Of a stretch of 64,000 nucleotides of DNA, positions 11,732 through 22,758 are shown in pieces. Origin of the DNA: Melampsora larici-populina 98AG31 (taxonomy: Eukaryota > Basidiomycota > Pucciniomycetes > Pucciniales > Melampsoraceae); contig NW_006768799.1 of assembly GCF_000204055.1 (NCBI RefSeq), positions 321,040 to 385,039 of the forward strand. Reading direction: 5' to 3'. The position numbers and the translations under genes are program-made. Numbering within the stretch: the stretch's first letter is position 1; every line of letters begins with the position of its first letter. The notes under the pieces are model-generated. The model was given only the letters and a program-made list of their open reading frames with translations. It was not told the DNA's origin and searched no databases.

Positions 11732-13334
11732 TAACCTTGTGAGACTGTAGGAGGAAGGCTTCAAACTTTGGTAAACCTAAGATCTTGAAGACTGCTTTAG
11801 ACTACTCAAAAAGGAGGAAGCTTTGCTGCTTGAAGGTTTATTTCTAGAGATAATGAGTCCCCTGGTCTTGTAGCAATCAGTACTGAATCTGGGTCCCAGG
11901 GACCAGATTCCCCTTCTGTTACTGTTACACAGCCTAAGAAATATTGCCTGAGTAGTCATTGTGATATATGTAGTCAATTTTTCAAAATGCTTGTCACAAT
12001 CTGAGCAAAATTACAACATGTATTACATGTAATTTTCCTATCCAGATGAACAGATAACTGAGCTGATGTGTATGTAGCTGTGAGTCTTGTCCAGTCATGC
12101 ATCAACTTGTGGTCAAAACTTGGGGTGGTTTCATTATGTATCCAGTACATCACGTTGGGTTTAAGTGGCTCTTGACACTGAGCTATGGAATGCTCCTACC
12201 AGGGCGTCTGACAAAAAAGGTAGATTTTTGTGAGCCTAATAGTGTCTGTGAGGCTAGTAAACTCAGTAAGAAAGATGATAGAAGTTAACTAACCTTCTAA
12301 TAAACTTTTGAGGACTAGTATTCACAAGTTTGAGCAGGTAGACACATGGGCTCTGGAGTTTTACTTGAAAAAACAAGTGAAGACTCCAGTTCAATTACCT
12401 TTCAGTTCAAGATTTTGCCCAGGGATTTTGGGTTAATAATTGTTTCTTACAACAATTAAAAATAAGAGCAACTGGTGTGCAGTTTTCAATCCCGAATTGA
12501 TCATCTTCTTGCACAAAGAAAGATTAGTAAAAGTAGTGTTAAGTCTTTTTAACACCGGGAACTTTAAACTCTGACTAATTGAGATTTCCTTGTAGATTTA
12601 GAGTTTCTTAGTACAGACTAATCCCAAATCTGATATAAGTAGCACCCAAGGACTACTTTCTTACAAGTAATTCCATCAAATGAACAGAAATAAAGTTGAA
12701 TGAGCACACAAGATAAGCAACAAGACACAAAGTTGGAGTTTCAAGGTTCACAGAATCAGGCCTTCTAAAGTTTGATAATCAATAACCAAAGTTTAAAGAT
12801 TTGTAGGAAGATGAATAGAAGAAATTTCTGTAATAGTTGAATGATAATGTGATAATGTGATTCTCCTCAAAGTGGTTGGGTTTTCAGGGTTTATATAGTC
12901 TGAACCTTTTCTTTGGACTACAAGTGTGCACAAATTGTGGCTCTCAGGTTAGAACAATTACAGTAACATAGTCACTATAATTGGGTTGTAAGTATATTTC
13001 ACTTGTTACGTACATTTTATGGCCATGGAATATGTGTAGCTTGGGTTCTCACCAAATTTGTGTTTGTAAACACTGTTTGGTAAACACTTTTTGATGTGAT
13101 TTTTGCACGTGTTGCTCAACCATATGTAACTTGACTGTTGAAAGTGAGCCCTGAGTTTTAATTGCTACTTTTAAATGTTTTATTATGGTACATCCCCCAT
13201 TTCTGGTACTCTGGTTTAGTAGTCAGGGCTGACAATTTTTGTCTCCTGGGTCTTGGATGCTTCTGACCACTTTATGCATTATGCATTATGCCCAAGTGGG
13301 AATGGGGTTTGTCATACAAGGATCTACCACTGTA
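11732..13334. other. No gene; decayed copy of the CACCCACAC palindromic MITE
   Basis: Around 11930-12090 the sequence resembles the right half of the MITE at 16233-16655 (TATGTAGTCAAT, CATGTATTACATGTAAT, then a CAGATGA.CAGA motif). The left half is poorly preserved. No coding region is supported elsewhere in this stretch. Confidence 0.45.
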
Positions 13335-13457
13335 CAGTCAGTGACAAAGAGTTTACGTACACTGAAAACATTATTCACTTCCCCAACTGGGCAGGAAGAA
13401 CTGATTGGTAGTATGATTTGTCATAAAATGATCTATCGTTCCACACCTGAGCCATAA

Positions 13458-13864
13458 CACCCACACTACATATGTGTATCAGGCTCAGTGGATATGTGGT
13501 TATCATGTACATACATTTCTGCTCAGTTATCTGCTCATCAGGATACATGCTGTAGCTTTTTTGAGGTTGAAAAAACCATTCAAAAGATTGACTACATACA
13601 CTGACTCAATGTTTTGGTGTAATCTCATCAACTCAGCTGCATGTAACATCCTTTCTGTTACTATGAAATAGCTTCAACAATATTTCCTGGGAAGCTACAG
13701 AATTATATGTAGTGAATTTTTGGGACAATTTTTTCAAAGTCAAAAAAGTTACATGTGGTATAACATGTGATTTATTTATTCTGATGGGCAAAAAACTGAG
13801 CAGACCTGTATGTACATGATAGACAACTATTGACTTAGCTTGCTGCACATATGTAGTGTGGGTG
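13458..13864. mobile_element. Palindromic MITE, family A copy 1 (CACCCACACTACATATGTG)
   Basis: The ends are exact inverted copies of CACCCACACTACATATGTG. Similarity continues inward for roughly 80 nt on each arm (ATCATGTACATACA, then CTGCTCAGTT). The inverted match also extends about 10 bp outward (CCTGAGCCAT on both sides), so the true ends may lie a little further out. It is about 407 bp with no coding potential, and is nested in the Tc1 element. Confidence 0.85.
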
Positions 13865-14009
13865 AAATGGCTCAGGTATGCAGTATTAGATTATTATATG
13901 ACAAACTGTACTATTAATCATTTTCCTCTTCCAAATTGGGGAAGTTGAATGATGTCTAGGGTGGTACTTGTACCATAACTCACCAATTTGGTACCTCTCA
14001 GCAAGCTTA

Positions 14010-14953
14010 GGGCCCGTTTGGACCGTTTTCAGATATTATCTGACCTGACCACCGGATTTCAGTTTCCCCCTATCTCAAGGGGCACATCAAGATTGTCTTA
14101 TATTGCATATAGAGATCACCAAATAGCTATTCAAAAAATGTCAACAGACGTCTGTTGAGCTCATCATGATCAGGTTGCTGTTTGGTGATCACAATATCAA
14201 GTTGTATCTAGACACTTTTTATTCAATTGAATCTTCTAAGCATCACAGCATATCCGCTTCCACTCAATTCAAGTAAAGCAGTTTGATCCTCATGACCACA
14301 CTCAAAACAGGAAATCATTAAAATGAAAATCAAACAAACAAGTTCTTTCAATTCAGAACTCGATTGACTACCAAAGTAGATTTAATCCTGGGAAAAGAGT
14401 GAATTGATAAGAAGAGAATTGACATAACAGACTGCATAGTACATAGGAAAACTAGATCAAATAAACAACTTGAGCAAATGAAAATTATTTGATAGTCTTG
14501 ATGGAAGGCTTGGTTCGAAGAGAACAAGACAAGATACAAGAAGCCAAGTGAACAAAAAGAAAGGAACATTAGTTAATGAATAGCTAGGGGATGAGTTTGT
14601 GAGGATGGCTGAGCAAGGGAGCCAATGTGAGCATTGAGAAGGTAATATTGGGAAGTCCAAAGGGGAGTGGTGTGTGAGCAATGACAAAACAAGAAAGAAA
14701 AGAAGGATGGATGGGGATTGGGGTTGGGGCACAATGAGATATTGGCTTGAGATACAGCCAAAAGGCTGTATCTCAATATGGACCAATATCTTGATCTTGA
14801 CAACCAGATCTTGACGTCAAATATTCAAACCAAACGGCAATCAGATTTTGAATATCTGGTCAAGTTTGGACCAAGATACTATCTGGCACTATGTAGCACT
14901 TTTGATGTGAAATTTTGTCAGATAGTATCTTGTCGCAGTGTCCGAACATGCCC
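14010..14953. mobile_element. Non-autonomous element with GGGCCCGTTTGGAC ends and TTA TSD
   Basis: The left end GGGCCCGTTTGGAC and the inverted right end (GGGCATGTTCGGAC) match at 11 of 14 positions. Inner motifs AGATATTATC and AGATACTATC also pair. TTA lies directly outside both ends (14007-14009 and 14954-14956). A 3-bp TWA target duplication with such ends resembles PIF/Harbinger-type MITEs. No transposase is present. It shares end design with the 4.3-kb element at 16715 and is nested in the Tc1 element. Confidence 0.75.
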
Positions 14954-15146
14954 TTATCTAGCTCTTGATCTCACTACTGCTTTACCTGTAATTACATGGT
15001 CTAGATGGCCACTGATCAGAGTACATATGAATGAATTTCAGGATTCACAAATGTAATTTAGACTCTAAAATACAACAACTTTTACCAGCAAGTGTGTCCG
15101 CCCTCTGCTTTGAGAACAGCCTTTATTCAATCAGGCATAGACTCAA

Positions 15147-16092
15147 CTAATGCTTGAAACTTGCTCTGAGGGATTGCTGTCCACTTGGTATACAGTGCTT
15201 CACACATTTCTTGAATGGTTCTAGGTTGGTGCTTTTCCAAGACATTTTTTTAATGATTTTCCAAATGTTCTTGATTGGGTTAAGGTCTGCAATATTTGCA
15301 GGCCAATCTAGCTTTTTAATTGAATGTTCATCCCTCCATTGTTTTGCAACTGTGCTTGTGTGTACTGGGGCTCCATCTTCCATCAATATGAGGTCTGGTG
15401 GACAGTTAGGTGAAGTGATGAGTGGTTTGATAATCCAACAATACACCAAATCAATAAAGTCGGCTCCAGTTTGACTCCCTACCGGCATTACTATCATTGG
15501 TAAGAAAAGTTCAGCTGTGAAATCCCCCCATATCATTACTGAAGTCCTTCCACTCTTGAAACTTGAGGCCACACAGTTCTTGTTGTATTTTTCACCTGGT
15601 TTGCGCCACACCCAAACCTTCTTTGCAGACTTTCCAATTTTGAATGAGGATTCCTTGGTCCAAATGGCCTTCTTCCAATTGTCGTAAGTCCAATCCTTGT
15701 GTTTTCTAGCAAACTCAAGACACTTAAGAATGTGCTTGCTCTTGAGATAAGGCTTGACCATGGCAACTCAAGAGTGAAAGTCAAGTCGCTGAATCTTGGA
15801 TTGAACAGTTGATATAATGGCTTTTATGGGTAGCTTGCTAGTGATAGAGGCAGCCAAAGCATGTTTGGTTTTGTTGGATCACCCGCTTTAAGGTTTGCTG
15901 ATCACATTCCGAGAACGTTTTTGGTTGTCCAAGCGTTCTTGAGATGGTTGATTTGCATCTTTTGCGGTTGTTGTAGATCACTGTGTAGACAGTTGACTTG
16001 GGATGGCCAATTTTCTTGGCAATTTGAGTGCCAGGAATCTCAACTTTGTGCATATAAATGATAGATTCTTCTGAGTGGGAGGAAGGGTGCAA
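15147..16092 (-). pseudogene. Tc1 transposase pseudogene
   Basis: The N-terminal part (16092-15838) has the helix-turn-helix region (GTQIAKKIGHPKSTVYTVI). After a frame change near 15840 the frame runs through ITSKLPIKAIIST, meets a TGA at 15768-15770, then continues as the DDE region to 15147. Recognisable Tc1 motifs are VMIWGDF, LMEDGAPVHTS and ANIADLNPIKNIW. Of the expected catalytic acids only the second (EDGAPVH) is present. The first, normally in a (S/T)DES-type motif, is Lys (WTKESSF). The third, normally Glu in NPIE, is Lys (NPIKNIW). The copy is inactive by frameshift, stop and active-site loss. Confidence 0.9.
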
Positions 16093-16232
16093 TTCTTCAT
16101 TTTCAGAGTTGTTCTGGATGAGGTGTGGAGAAGTTATCCAAGATACAAAGTACCCATAGCCTGGGCTACACTAATACATATGTAGTTGAGGTACATAAAC
16201 TTTTTGTCACCAACTGTACATATGCGCAATAT

Positions 16233-16655
16233 CACCCACACTACATATGTGCAGCAGACTGAGTATTTATGTGGCTATCATGTACATACAGGTCTGCTCA
16301 GTTCCCTGCTCATCCAAATAAGTAAATCACATGTGATACATCATGTAACTTTTTACAGTGTGACAAAATTATCCCAAGACTTGACTACGTATACCTTCAT
16401 AGCTACTCAGGCAATACTCTGGAAGCCATTTGACAGTAACAGAAAGTGTGTTGCATGGAGTTTACTTGATGATTACCCCACAGCTTTGAGTCAGTGTATG
16501 TAGTCAATGTTTGACATGCTTTTGTCAAGCTGAAGAGATTTACAGCATGTATTACATATGATTCAATTACCCAGATGAGCAGAGAAATGAGCAGGTCTGT
16601 ATGTACATGATAGCAACTCATTCACCCAGCCTGCTGTACATATTTAGTGTGGGTG
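16233..16655. mobile_element. Palindromic MITE, family A copy 2
   Basis: It has the same CACCCACACTACATATGTG left end as copy 1 and the inverted partner CACCCACACTAAATATGTA at the right. Shared inner motifs include ATCATGTACATACAGGTCTG on both arms. It lies 16 bp outside the right end of the Tc1 element. It is non-coding and could extrude a long hairpin. Confidence 0.85.
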
Positions 16656-16850
16656 TGAAATGTCCCTTGATAAGTTACATTACAAAAAGGCATAATTAAC
16701 ACCATATTCCCTAAGGGCACGTTTGGTATGACTTACAAAATTTTGTACCTCTTAAAAGGTACAAACTTTCTGACCCTGGAAAGTTGATTTTTGTTTTAAG
16801 TTGACTTTTATCAAAAAGTCAACTTAAAAGTACATAAGAGCCAAATTTTG

Positions 16851-17410
16851 TTTGGCAGCAAAAATCTGGTTGAATGTTCCATATCTTTTCACTTTTTCTT
16901 ACTTTCACTTTTCTTTGTTTCACCTCTAGTTCCAGAACAACCCATTGGTTTACTTTAGAAGCAATTTTCTTGTCTAGAGATTCGATTGATTTGTCAAGGA
17001 TTGATCAAATGTGGATTGATATATCATTTAAATTGAAAACCCTTTTGCAAGAAATCATAAACATTGTTTGTCTTGCAAATCCAAAATGCTGAACTACACG
17101 TTAAATCACTTCAAAGATAGAGAGGGGGTATGGAAGATGCAACATGTGCCATTTGAAAACAACAAGTGAGTAAATCAAGATGTCTTTTGACGATGACATT
17201 GATGTGAATTGAAGTGCGGACAGGGGGGTATGGAAGACGGGACTTGTAGATTTTTATTTTTAAAAACAAGAAAAGTGATCGAGATGTTGGGTCAAATAAG
17301 TAGCTTATTGGAAAATAATGAGCTCTTTGGCTCTTTGTTATAAGTAGCAAAATAAGCTACTTATGGGTCCCATAAGCAGCTTTGAAAAGTTCAAAAAGTT
17401 TGTTGCCAAA
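16851..17410. mobile_element. Probable nested element with TTTGGCAGCAAA ends
   Basis: TTTGGCAGCAAA at 16851 is inverted as TTTGTTGCCAAA at 17399-17410. Hairpin-forming sequence flanks it (AGTTGACTTTT/AAAAAGTCAACTT near 16800). This would explain why the left arm of the 4.3-kb element is about 0.56 kb longer than the right. No coding region is present and no TSD was assigned. Confidence 0.4.
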
Positions 17411-17452
17411 CGGACTTTTTGAAATTTGACTTATGAAAGTCAAATTTTGACA

Positions 17453-17629
17453 TACTGCATCTTCACAAATGCTTGTCCAATCAAAGCAAAAAAAATTGCT
17501 GCCGGTCGGACCCATTTGTGAGCTGGATTGTTAAACAGGGTTTGTGCACGATCGGGGCTTCAGCTTTTGTAGCTCTGAGCTTTAATTTTGCTGTTACTTG
17601 AGCAAAGATCCAAAGAGCTTCTGCCCATA
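17453..17629. repeat. Left subterminal inverted repeat of the 4.3-kb element
   Basis: It pairs with 20777-20948 over about 175 bp with some mismatches. Shared stretches include CACAAATGCTTGTCCAAT, GACCCATTTGTGAGCTGGA and TTGCTGTTACTTGAGCAAAG. Such long arms are likely transposase-recognition sequence. Confidence 0.8.
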
Positions 17630-17717
17630 TCACAGCTCAGTTTTGAGCGCGCTTTCAGTCAAATCAATCAGCCTCCATTTGATTCAGCAACCACATCAAC
17701 CACAATCTCCACAATCA

Positions 17718-18927
17718 ATGCCATTTGTCAAGTACACCCCTTGAATCAAGGCTCTTGCAGTTATCAAAATCCTTGAAGGCAAAGCCACTGACAAGATCCG
17801 TGATGAGCTCCATGCAAACATCTGTGAACGTTCTTTCAAACGTTGGATGGATCTGTATCAAGAAACTCGGCAAGGGATCAGAGATCCTGAAGGATACCAA
17901 ACTCAAGGACAAAAAACTTTGCTTGATGACGAGGACCGCGACTTTTTGAATGAGCTGGTAGCTGTATCACCTGACCTCTTTCTAGACGAGATCCGGGAAA
18001 AGCTCTACGACAATACTGGAGCACTTCCTAGTGTTGAGTGTCTAGCTAACGAACTCAATCATTGCTTACACCTTACCTCAAAGAAAGCCAACACATCTCA
18101 TGTCAACAAAGATTTTCAAAGAAAAGCTCAGTATATTGAAAGTATGCAAGACATAACAGCTGAGATGCTTGTGTTTACTAGTATGTTTTCCACTTATACT
18201 TGAAGGAATCACCATGCTGAGTCAATCATCTTGCATCAGATGAAAGCTCAATATGTGAAAGGGACTTGCTACGTGTAAATGGTCATTCAAAAGCTGGGGA
18301 ACGAGTCTATCGATGGGTCCAAAGAAACAATCCTCGCCGCTACTCTCTACTTCCTGCAATCGGATTGAACGGTCTTTTGGCATTGACAGTCCGAGAGGGC
18401 AGTATCAATCGCAAGAAATTTGAATCATTCTTGGAGTTCCAACTGGTACGTGATTGAAGGATATCCTGTATCATTTTTACGTCCTCACTTTTTTCCTTTC
18501 ATGTTGGACAGCTGCCACAAATGCAACCCTATCCAAATCCCAACAGTGTGCTGGTGATGGACAACTGCTCAATTCATCACAATGGACGAGTAGCTGAGCT
18601 CTGTGAGGCAGCAGGTGAGTTTTTGGTTGTTTACTCTTATTCAGTGGTTATTCTTGAGCTGAAATGGTGTCTGGTGAAGGTGTAGTACTGGTATACCTAC
18701 CACCATATTGTCCAGAGCTCAATCCCATTGAGTACTGTTTCTCTGTGATCAAATCACGCTTCAAGAGAATTCGCATCCTTGAGAATGCAAATGAAGATGC
18801 AAATTGGCCAATCAGAGAGACAGCGATGGATGCCATCACTCCTGAACTGCTTGCCCCTCTATATGCAAATAGTAGGTATCTATTGCCTCCAGGAATGATG
18901 GTCATGGATCTCATGGATCTCATTTAG
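17718..18927 (+). pseudogene. IS630/Tc1-like (DDE_3) transposase, broken
   Basis: Four exons join in phase: 17718-18180, 18240-18445, 18512-18614 and 18680-18927 (340 codons). The N-terminus has a helix-turn-helix-like stretch (IKILEGKATDKIRDEL...SFKRWMDLYQ). The DDE_3 part has MDNCSIHH and YLPPYCPELNPIE, giving the second and third catalytic acids. The first is expected in a DES motif; the splice junction after 18180 gives Asn instead (NESSICERDLL). Codon 9 is TGA (17742-17744), a position that would be Arg if CGA. As read, the protein cannot be made in full. The start at 17718 is the first ATG in the conserved frame. Confidence 0.75.
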
Positions 18928-18948
18928 AAGTTTTTCCATTTTGATTTT

Positions 18949-19160
18949 TGAGTTTTTTATATGATCTTCATGGATCAATCCCATCTCAATCTTTATTGAT
19001 TGATCAATTCCATTTCAATGTTGTTTTTGTATTGTGTGTGAAATCTACGTCTTTGTAGCTTGATCAGTTCCTTGTAGTTGTAAATCATCGAGTTTTTTAT
19101 ATGATCTTCATGGATCAATCCCATCTCAATCTGTATCAACCGATTGATTCCATTTCAATG
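18949..19160. repeat. Direct repeat, 140-bp period
   Basis: AGTTTTTTATATGATCTTCA followed by TGGATCAATCCCATCTCAATCT occurs at 18951 and again at 19091, continuing to CCATTTCAATG in both. The repeat lies between the two converging genes of the 4.3-kb element and could serve as 3' end sequence; that role is unproven. Confidence 0.75.
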
Positions 19161-19546
19161 TGAAATCTCAAGTCCCTGTTTTTTTATCGACTGATTGACT
19201 TTTAGATCTCAAGTTCCTCACCTCACTATTTCCTTTTGATTAATTCAACTTTGATCAAGTCAAATATTGATCAAAATGTTGCTGCACTTGCATTAGATCT
19301 TGAAGGATCTTGATTGATCAGAATTAAGAAGATAGACAAAAATGAAAAAGATCAATCAATTATCGATTGATCATCAGTACATAAAGAAGCCAAATCGATA
19401 AAAAAATAGAATAAAGAACATAAAGAAGCCAAATCAATAAGATACAATAGAATAAAGAAAATAGACAAAAATAAGACACTGTGTTGAAGAAGATCTTTGT
19501 TTGAGATAGAAAACAATACACCACTGATTATGCCACCTGGAATACC

Positions 19547-20689
19547 TTACCCCAACAGATTGCTTTTGGTGATTGAACCCTCGGTTTTGTGAAAGTTGTG
19601 ATAGTCTTGAATCTTATGGGGTTTGAAAAGGTCAAGAATTTCATTGACTTCAACTGGATTGTTAATTCCAACAAATCTGATGTAGTTTTCCATCGGAGCA
19701 GAACCTCTAGGTGGTCTCTGAATGACACCATGGGAAGGACCCACCACAGCTTGATTATAAGATGTTTGAATACTTTTTTTCTTGAGTGTTCCTTTCTTAC
19801 ATTCTCGCAGGCCTCTTGGTGGACTGATCTGTGAAACACCGTGAACTGTAGGGTTTAACTGAGAAGTTGAAATTTGAGATCAGTCATAAACACTGTGTTA
19901 TAAAGACCATTGGTACGTACAATTTCTTTGGCCCATTTCTGAGAATTCCCTGGTGACATTAACACATATCCATCATCATCACCAGGAATCTCATATACAC
20001 GGAAAAAGCAATCCAAATCGTGTCGTAAAACGCTTTGAGCTTGAAGATCCTGGGCTAAGATATCAATTTCATGACTGTCTGAATCGCACATATTCTGGGT
20101 GTATAAAGAAAAGAATCAGAGTGTATAAATTGCACAAAAGTCAACTGGCCACCCACCCCGACATTATTTTGATCTCCAACAGACCATAAGCGACAAGTTG
20201 AGGCTAAAGAAGCGTTCTTAAAAGAGAGAAAGCAATCAGCTTGAAGCAGAAAAAGACCAAAAGGAAACTACTCACTTGCTTTTGAGAATTAACTTTCAAC
20301 ACAGGCTTGTCCATCAGTAAATAAAGACCACCTGTTTGAGATGATACCTTCAATACCTCATGGGCCCAGGCTTGAAACTGTTCTTCACAATGAACCTGAT
20401 TTCCCCGGGTTTTTGACCAACCTCTTCGCCCTGAGATTGTTGCAATCCATTTGATGCGCTTCTCATCTGAATTGAAGTCGGTCATAATCAGGTCACCTAG
20501 TTCATTGTCTTTGTTATTACAGTCCCGCTTGACAGTTGCTTGTAGATTGAGAAATGTCATTTGATTTGGATTAATTTCTAACAAAATGTTACCCCTTTTT
20601 AGTGTGTAGGTCTTCCATTTTGGATTCCTGCTGTCACCATGGTTGGTGTAGATGCAGATCTCAAAATCGCACTCGAACAATTCACGCAT
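19547..20689 (-). CDS. Accessory protein of the 4.3-kb transposon, unknown function
   Basis: Three exons close in phase 0 with good signals: 20689-20276 (GTGAGT donor), 20094-19921 (GTACGT donor) and 19828-19547, giving 289 aa. The frame is also open upstream of the ATG to 20857 without another ATG. Motifs by eye: ELFECDFEICIYTNHGDS near the start, RRGWSKTRGNQVHCEEQF in the middle, LRHDLDCFFRVYEIPGDDDG, then GPSHGVIQRPPRGSAP and FVGINNPVEVNEILDLFKP near the end. I recognise no domain and see no signal peptide or membrane segment. It has no internal stops although the partner transposase is broken. Its position inside the subterminal repeats suggests a transposition accessory factor or cargo. 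It could also be a captured host gene. Confidence 0.6.
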
Positions 20690-20776
20690 GATTCCTGAGC
20701 TGAAGTGTTGCTGACGTGGCTGATTGGGAGTGTAGTAGGTGGTTGATGGAATTGATGATGGGGGATTGGGTAGCTG

Positions 20777-20948
20777 GGCAGAGCTCTTTGGCTCTTTGCT
20801 CAAGTAACAGCAAAATGAAAGCTCAGATCTAGAAAAGCCCAAGCCCCGATCATGCACAGACCCTCATTAACGGTCCAGCTCACAAATGGGTCCAACTGGC
20901 AGCAATTTCTTTTGCTTCAATTGGACAAGCATTTGTGAAAATGCAGTA
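20777..20948. repeat. Right subterminal inverted repeat of the 4.3-kb element
   Basis: This is the inverted partner of 17453-17629. It contains the 5' leader of the minus-strand accessory gene, so it may also act as its promoter. Confidence 0.8.
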
Positions 20949-20984
20949 AGTAGCTTAAAATAAGCTGTACCAAACGTGCCCTAA

Positions 20985-21323
20985 GACTCAACCTTTCATG
21001 TACTTTCCTTCCATGACACCACTCTATTATGACTCCTTAAGGATCCTTGACTAATCTTTGTCAATGTCTCCTTTGGGTTCAGGTAAGTTGTATATTCATC
21101 ATTATATTATCTTATTCATTTTCTTTATGAAGGATCCTTGACTAATCTTTGTCAACATCTCCTCTGGAGTCAGTTTGTAATATAATAATACTTTGGTTCT
21201 AGAAAATCCTTCCACCACTACCTTTTGTGTTCCAATGTGCCTTAGAAGATCTACATCTATCTTCCAAAACCTTCCTTATACCTTATCCCTCAGTGAGGAC
21301 ATTCCAAGTCTTTACAGGGTGTT
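20985..21323. other. No gene; 92-bp-spaced direct repeat
   Basis: AAGGATCCTTGACTAATCTT followed by TGTCAA..TCTCCT occurs near 21039 and 21131. Nothing coding is visible. Confidence 0.5.
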
Positions 21324-21659
21324 AGAGCATCTCCACTGTTGACATGCAAAAAACCCATCTGTACAATGTCTGTTTGACAAGTCTTCGCCTGTATCACAGA
21401 TTTGCCTGGAGGTCAACAATGGAATGTGATCAAGTCTTGAGTTGAAATTGGTGACTGGAGGCCAAAGGTTGGAAGGTCCTTTTGTTTTTGGTGATACTTG
21501 AGTATTTGGGCCCTGTCCAGATTTGCACTCTCTCAGTCAAGATTTGGATGGTGTATAACCCATGCAGGATGTTTACATGGTCTGGTGGCTTGTTGTTTTC
21601 CCACACAAAATGAATACAACCTGCATTTGTCAATTTACACGGCCTGGTGGTGATGCTCT
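21324..21659. mobile_element. MITE with AGAGCATC ends
   Basis: AGAGCATCTCCAC at 21324 is inverted as AGAGCATCACCAC ending at 21659. At 336 bp it is non-coding. It shares the AGAGCA end with the element at 26617-27236. No TSD was confirmed. Confidence 0.55.
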
Positions 21660-22543
21660 TATGGCTGAGGTGTGCAGTGATAGATCCTTTTATGACAAAC
21701 TGTACACTTGATCATTTTCCCATTCCCACTGGGGGAAATTGAATGTATAATGTTTACAGTGACCCAAAAAAGTTGGATTTTGAGTTTTTTGAGCTTGTCC
21801 ACAGATTTTCATCTGAACAAAAAAGCCAGATTCCAAGTCAGTCCACAGCTTGTATCTGACATGAAAAGTCGGATTTAATGTGGTGTTGAACCTTTGGCCT
21901 TGGCCCTGTAGGGCAGTGAGTGTGCACAACTGCATCCGCTGACTTGCACTACATGCAAAGAGGTGACACTGTGGGTGTGGGGTTGCGCTGGCCCCGCATT
22001 ACCCCCCCGCTTTTGCAAGACCTTGGGTTTTGTATGGCATCACCACAACCCCACATCCGCCAGGGTCTGCACTTTTCATGTAGTGTTGGCCATCACACCA
22101 CTCAGAATAGTGTCCTCTTGAGCATCATTGTTAACCAAGAGTGGGCCATGAGCTTCTGCTCTGTTACCAAGTACCAAGGATATACCAGGTAATTGGTACT
22201 TTATGCAGGAACCATGTATCTGACCAAAAAAGTTGGATTTGAAGAAAAAAACTGTGACCAGCAAAAAGTCAGAATTTTGGTCAGGCAACTTAGTACCAGC
22301 ATTCTAGGATCCTATTGGGTCATGTGAAACTCTCCCTGTTCAAGTTAGGTGATTGTCTATGCCTTGGCTGAACTCAAATGGATATGCTGTGTTACTGCGG
22401 TCCCTCCAGAACCGCGCGCGTCTTTCCGGAGCTTGCGGCTCCGGGGGGCGTCTCTGCGGGGGTTCAGGACTCGACTCGTTATTTTGTGCAGCTTCGAATG
22501 CTCTCGCATTGACACCTGAAACCAAAAAATCCAAGCCTTTATA
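21660..22543. other. No supported gene
   Basis: Short frames on both strands show no domain or splice-linked continuation. A locally GC-rich patch (22410-22470) is present. Confidence 0.4.
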
Positions 22544-22758
22544 CAGCTGTTTCAACAAAGATTGATTTTTTTTGAAAATCTCGCCAATGTGCCAAACCCG
22601 GGTTTTGTCCTGTTTTGTCCCTCACCCAATTTTGTCTCTCTGCTAAATGGAAGAATACAGAAAAGAATAAACCTGTAAATCGAGTTTTGTTTCTGGTTTT
22701 ACCCGCTGCGGAGACAACTTTCTCCAAAAAAAGTTGTCAACCTTTCTTGAAACAGCTG
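22544..22758. mobile_element. Mariner-type MITE (CAGCTGTTTCAA ends, TA TSD)
   Basis: CAGCTGTTTCAA begins at 22544 and its exact inverse ends at 22758, with TA immediately outside both (22542-22543 and 22759-22760). The inner arms also pair (AAAGATTGA/AAAGGTTGA). The size of 215 bp, lack of coding and TA duplication fit a Tc1/mariner-derived MITE. Confidence 0.85.

Larger units (their letters stand above)
13335..16216 (-). mobile_element. Tc1-family transposon carrying two nested elements
   Basis: The left end is TA followed by CAGTCAGTGACAAAGAGTTT (13335). The right end is its inverted partner, finishing at 16216 before TA: read inward, CAGTTGGTGACAAAAAGTTT. A TA dinucleotide flanks both sides, the expected Tc1/mariner target duplication. 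A Tc1 transposase lies inside on the minus strand. The span of 2.88 kb is long for Tc1. Subtracting the nested elements at 13458-13864 and 14010-14953 leaves about 1.5 kb, the normal Tc1 size. Confidence 0.85.
16715..20981. mobile_element. 4.3-kb two-gene DNA transposon with GGGCACGTTTGGTA ends and TAA TSD
   Basis: Perfect 14-bp terminal inverted repeats GGGCACGTTTGGTA bound the element, and TAA lies directly outside both (16712-16714 and 20982-20984). Inside are two converging genes: an IS630/DDE_3-like transposase (plus strand, 17718-18927) and a second gene (minus strand, 20689-19547). Long subterminal inverted repeats at 17453-17629 and 20777-20948 lie outside both genes, which argues that they form one unit. 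On the left an extra 560-bp palindromic insertion separates the terminal repeat from the subterminal repeat. Confidence 0.75.
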
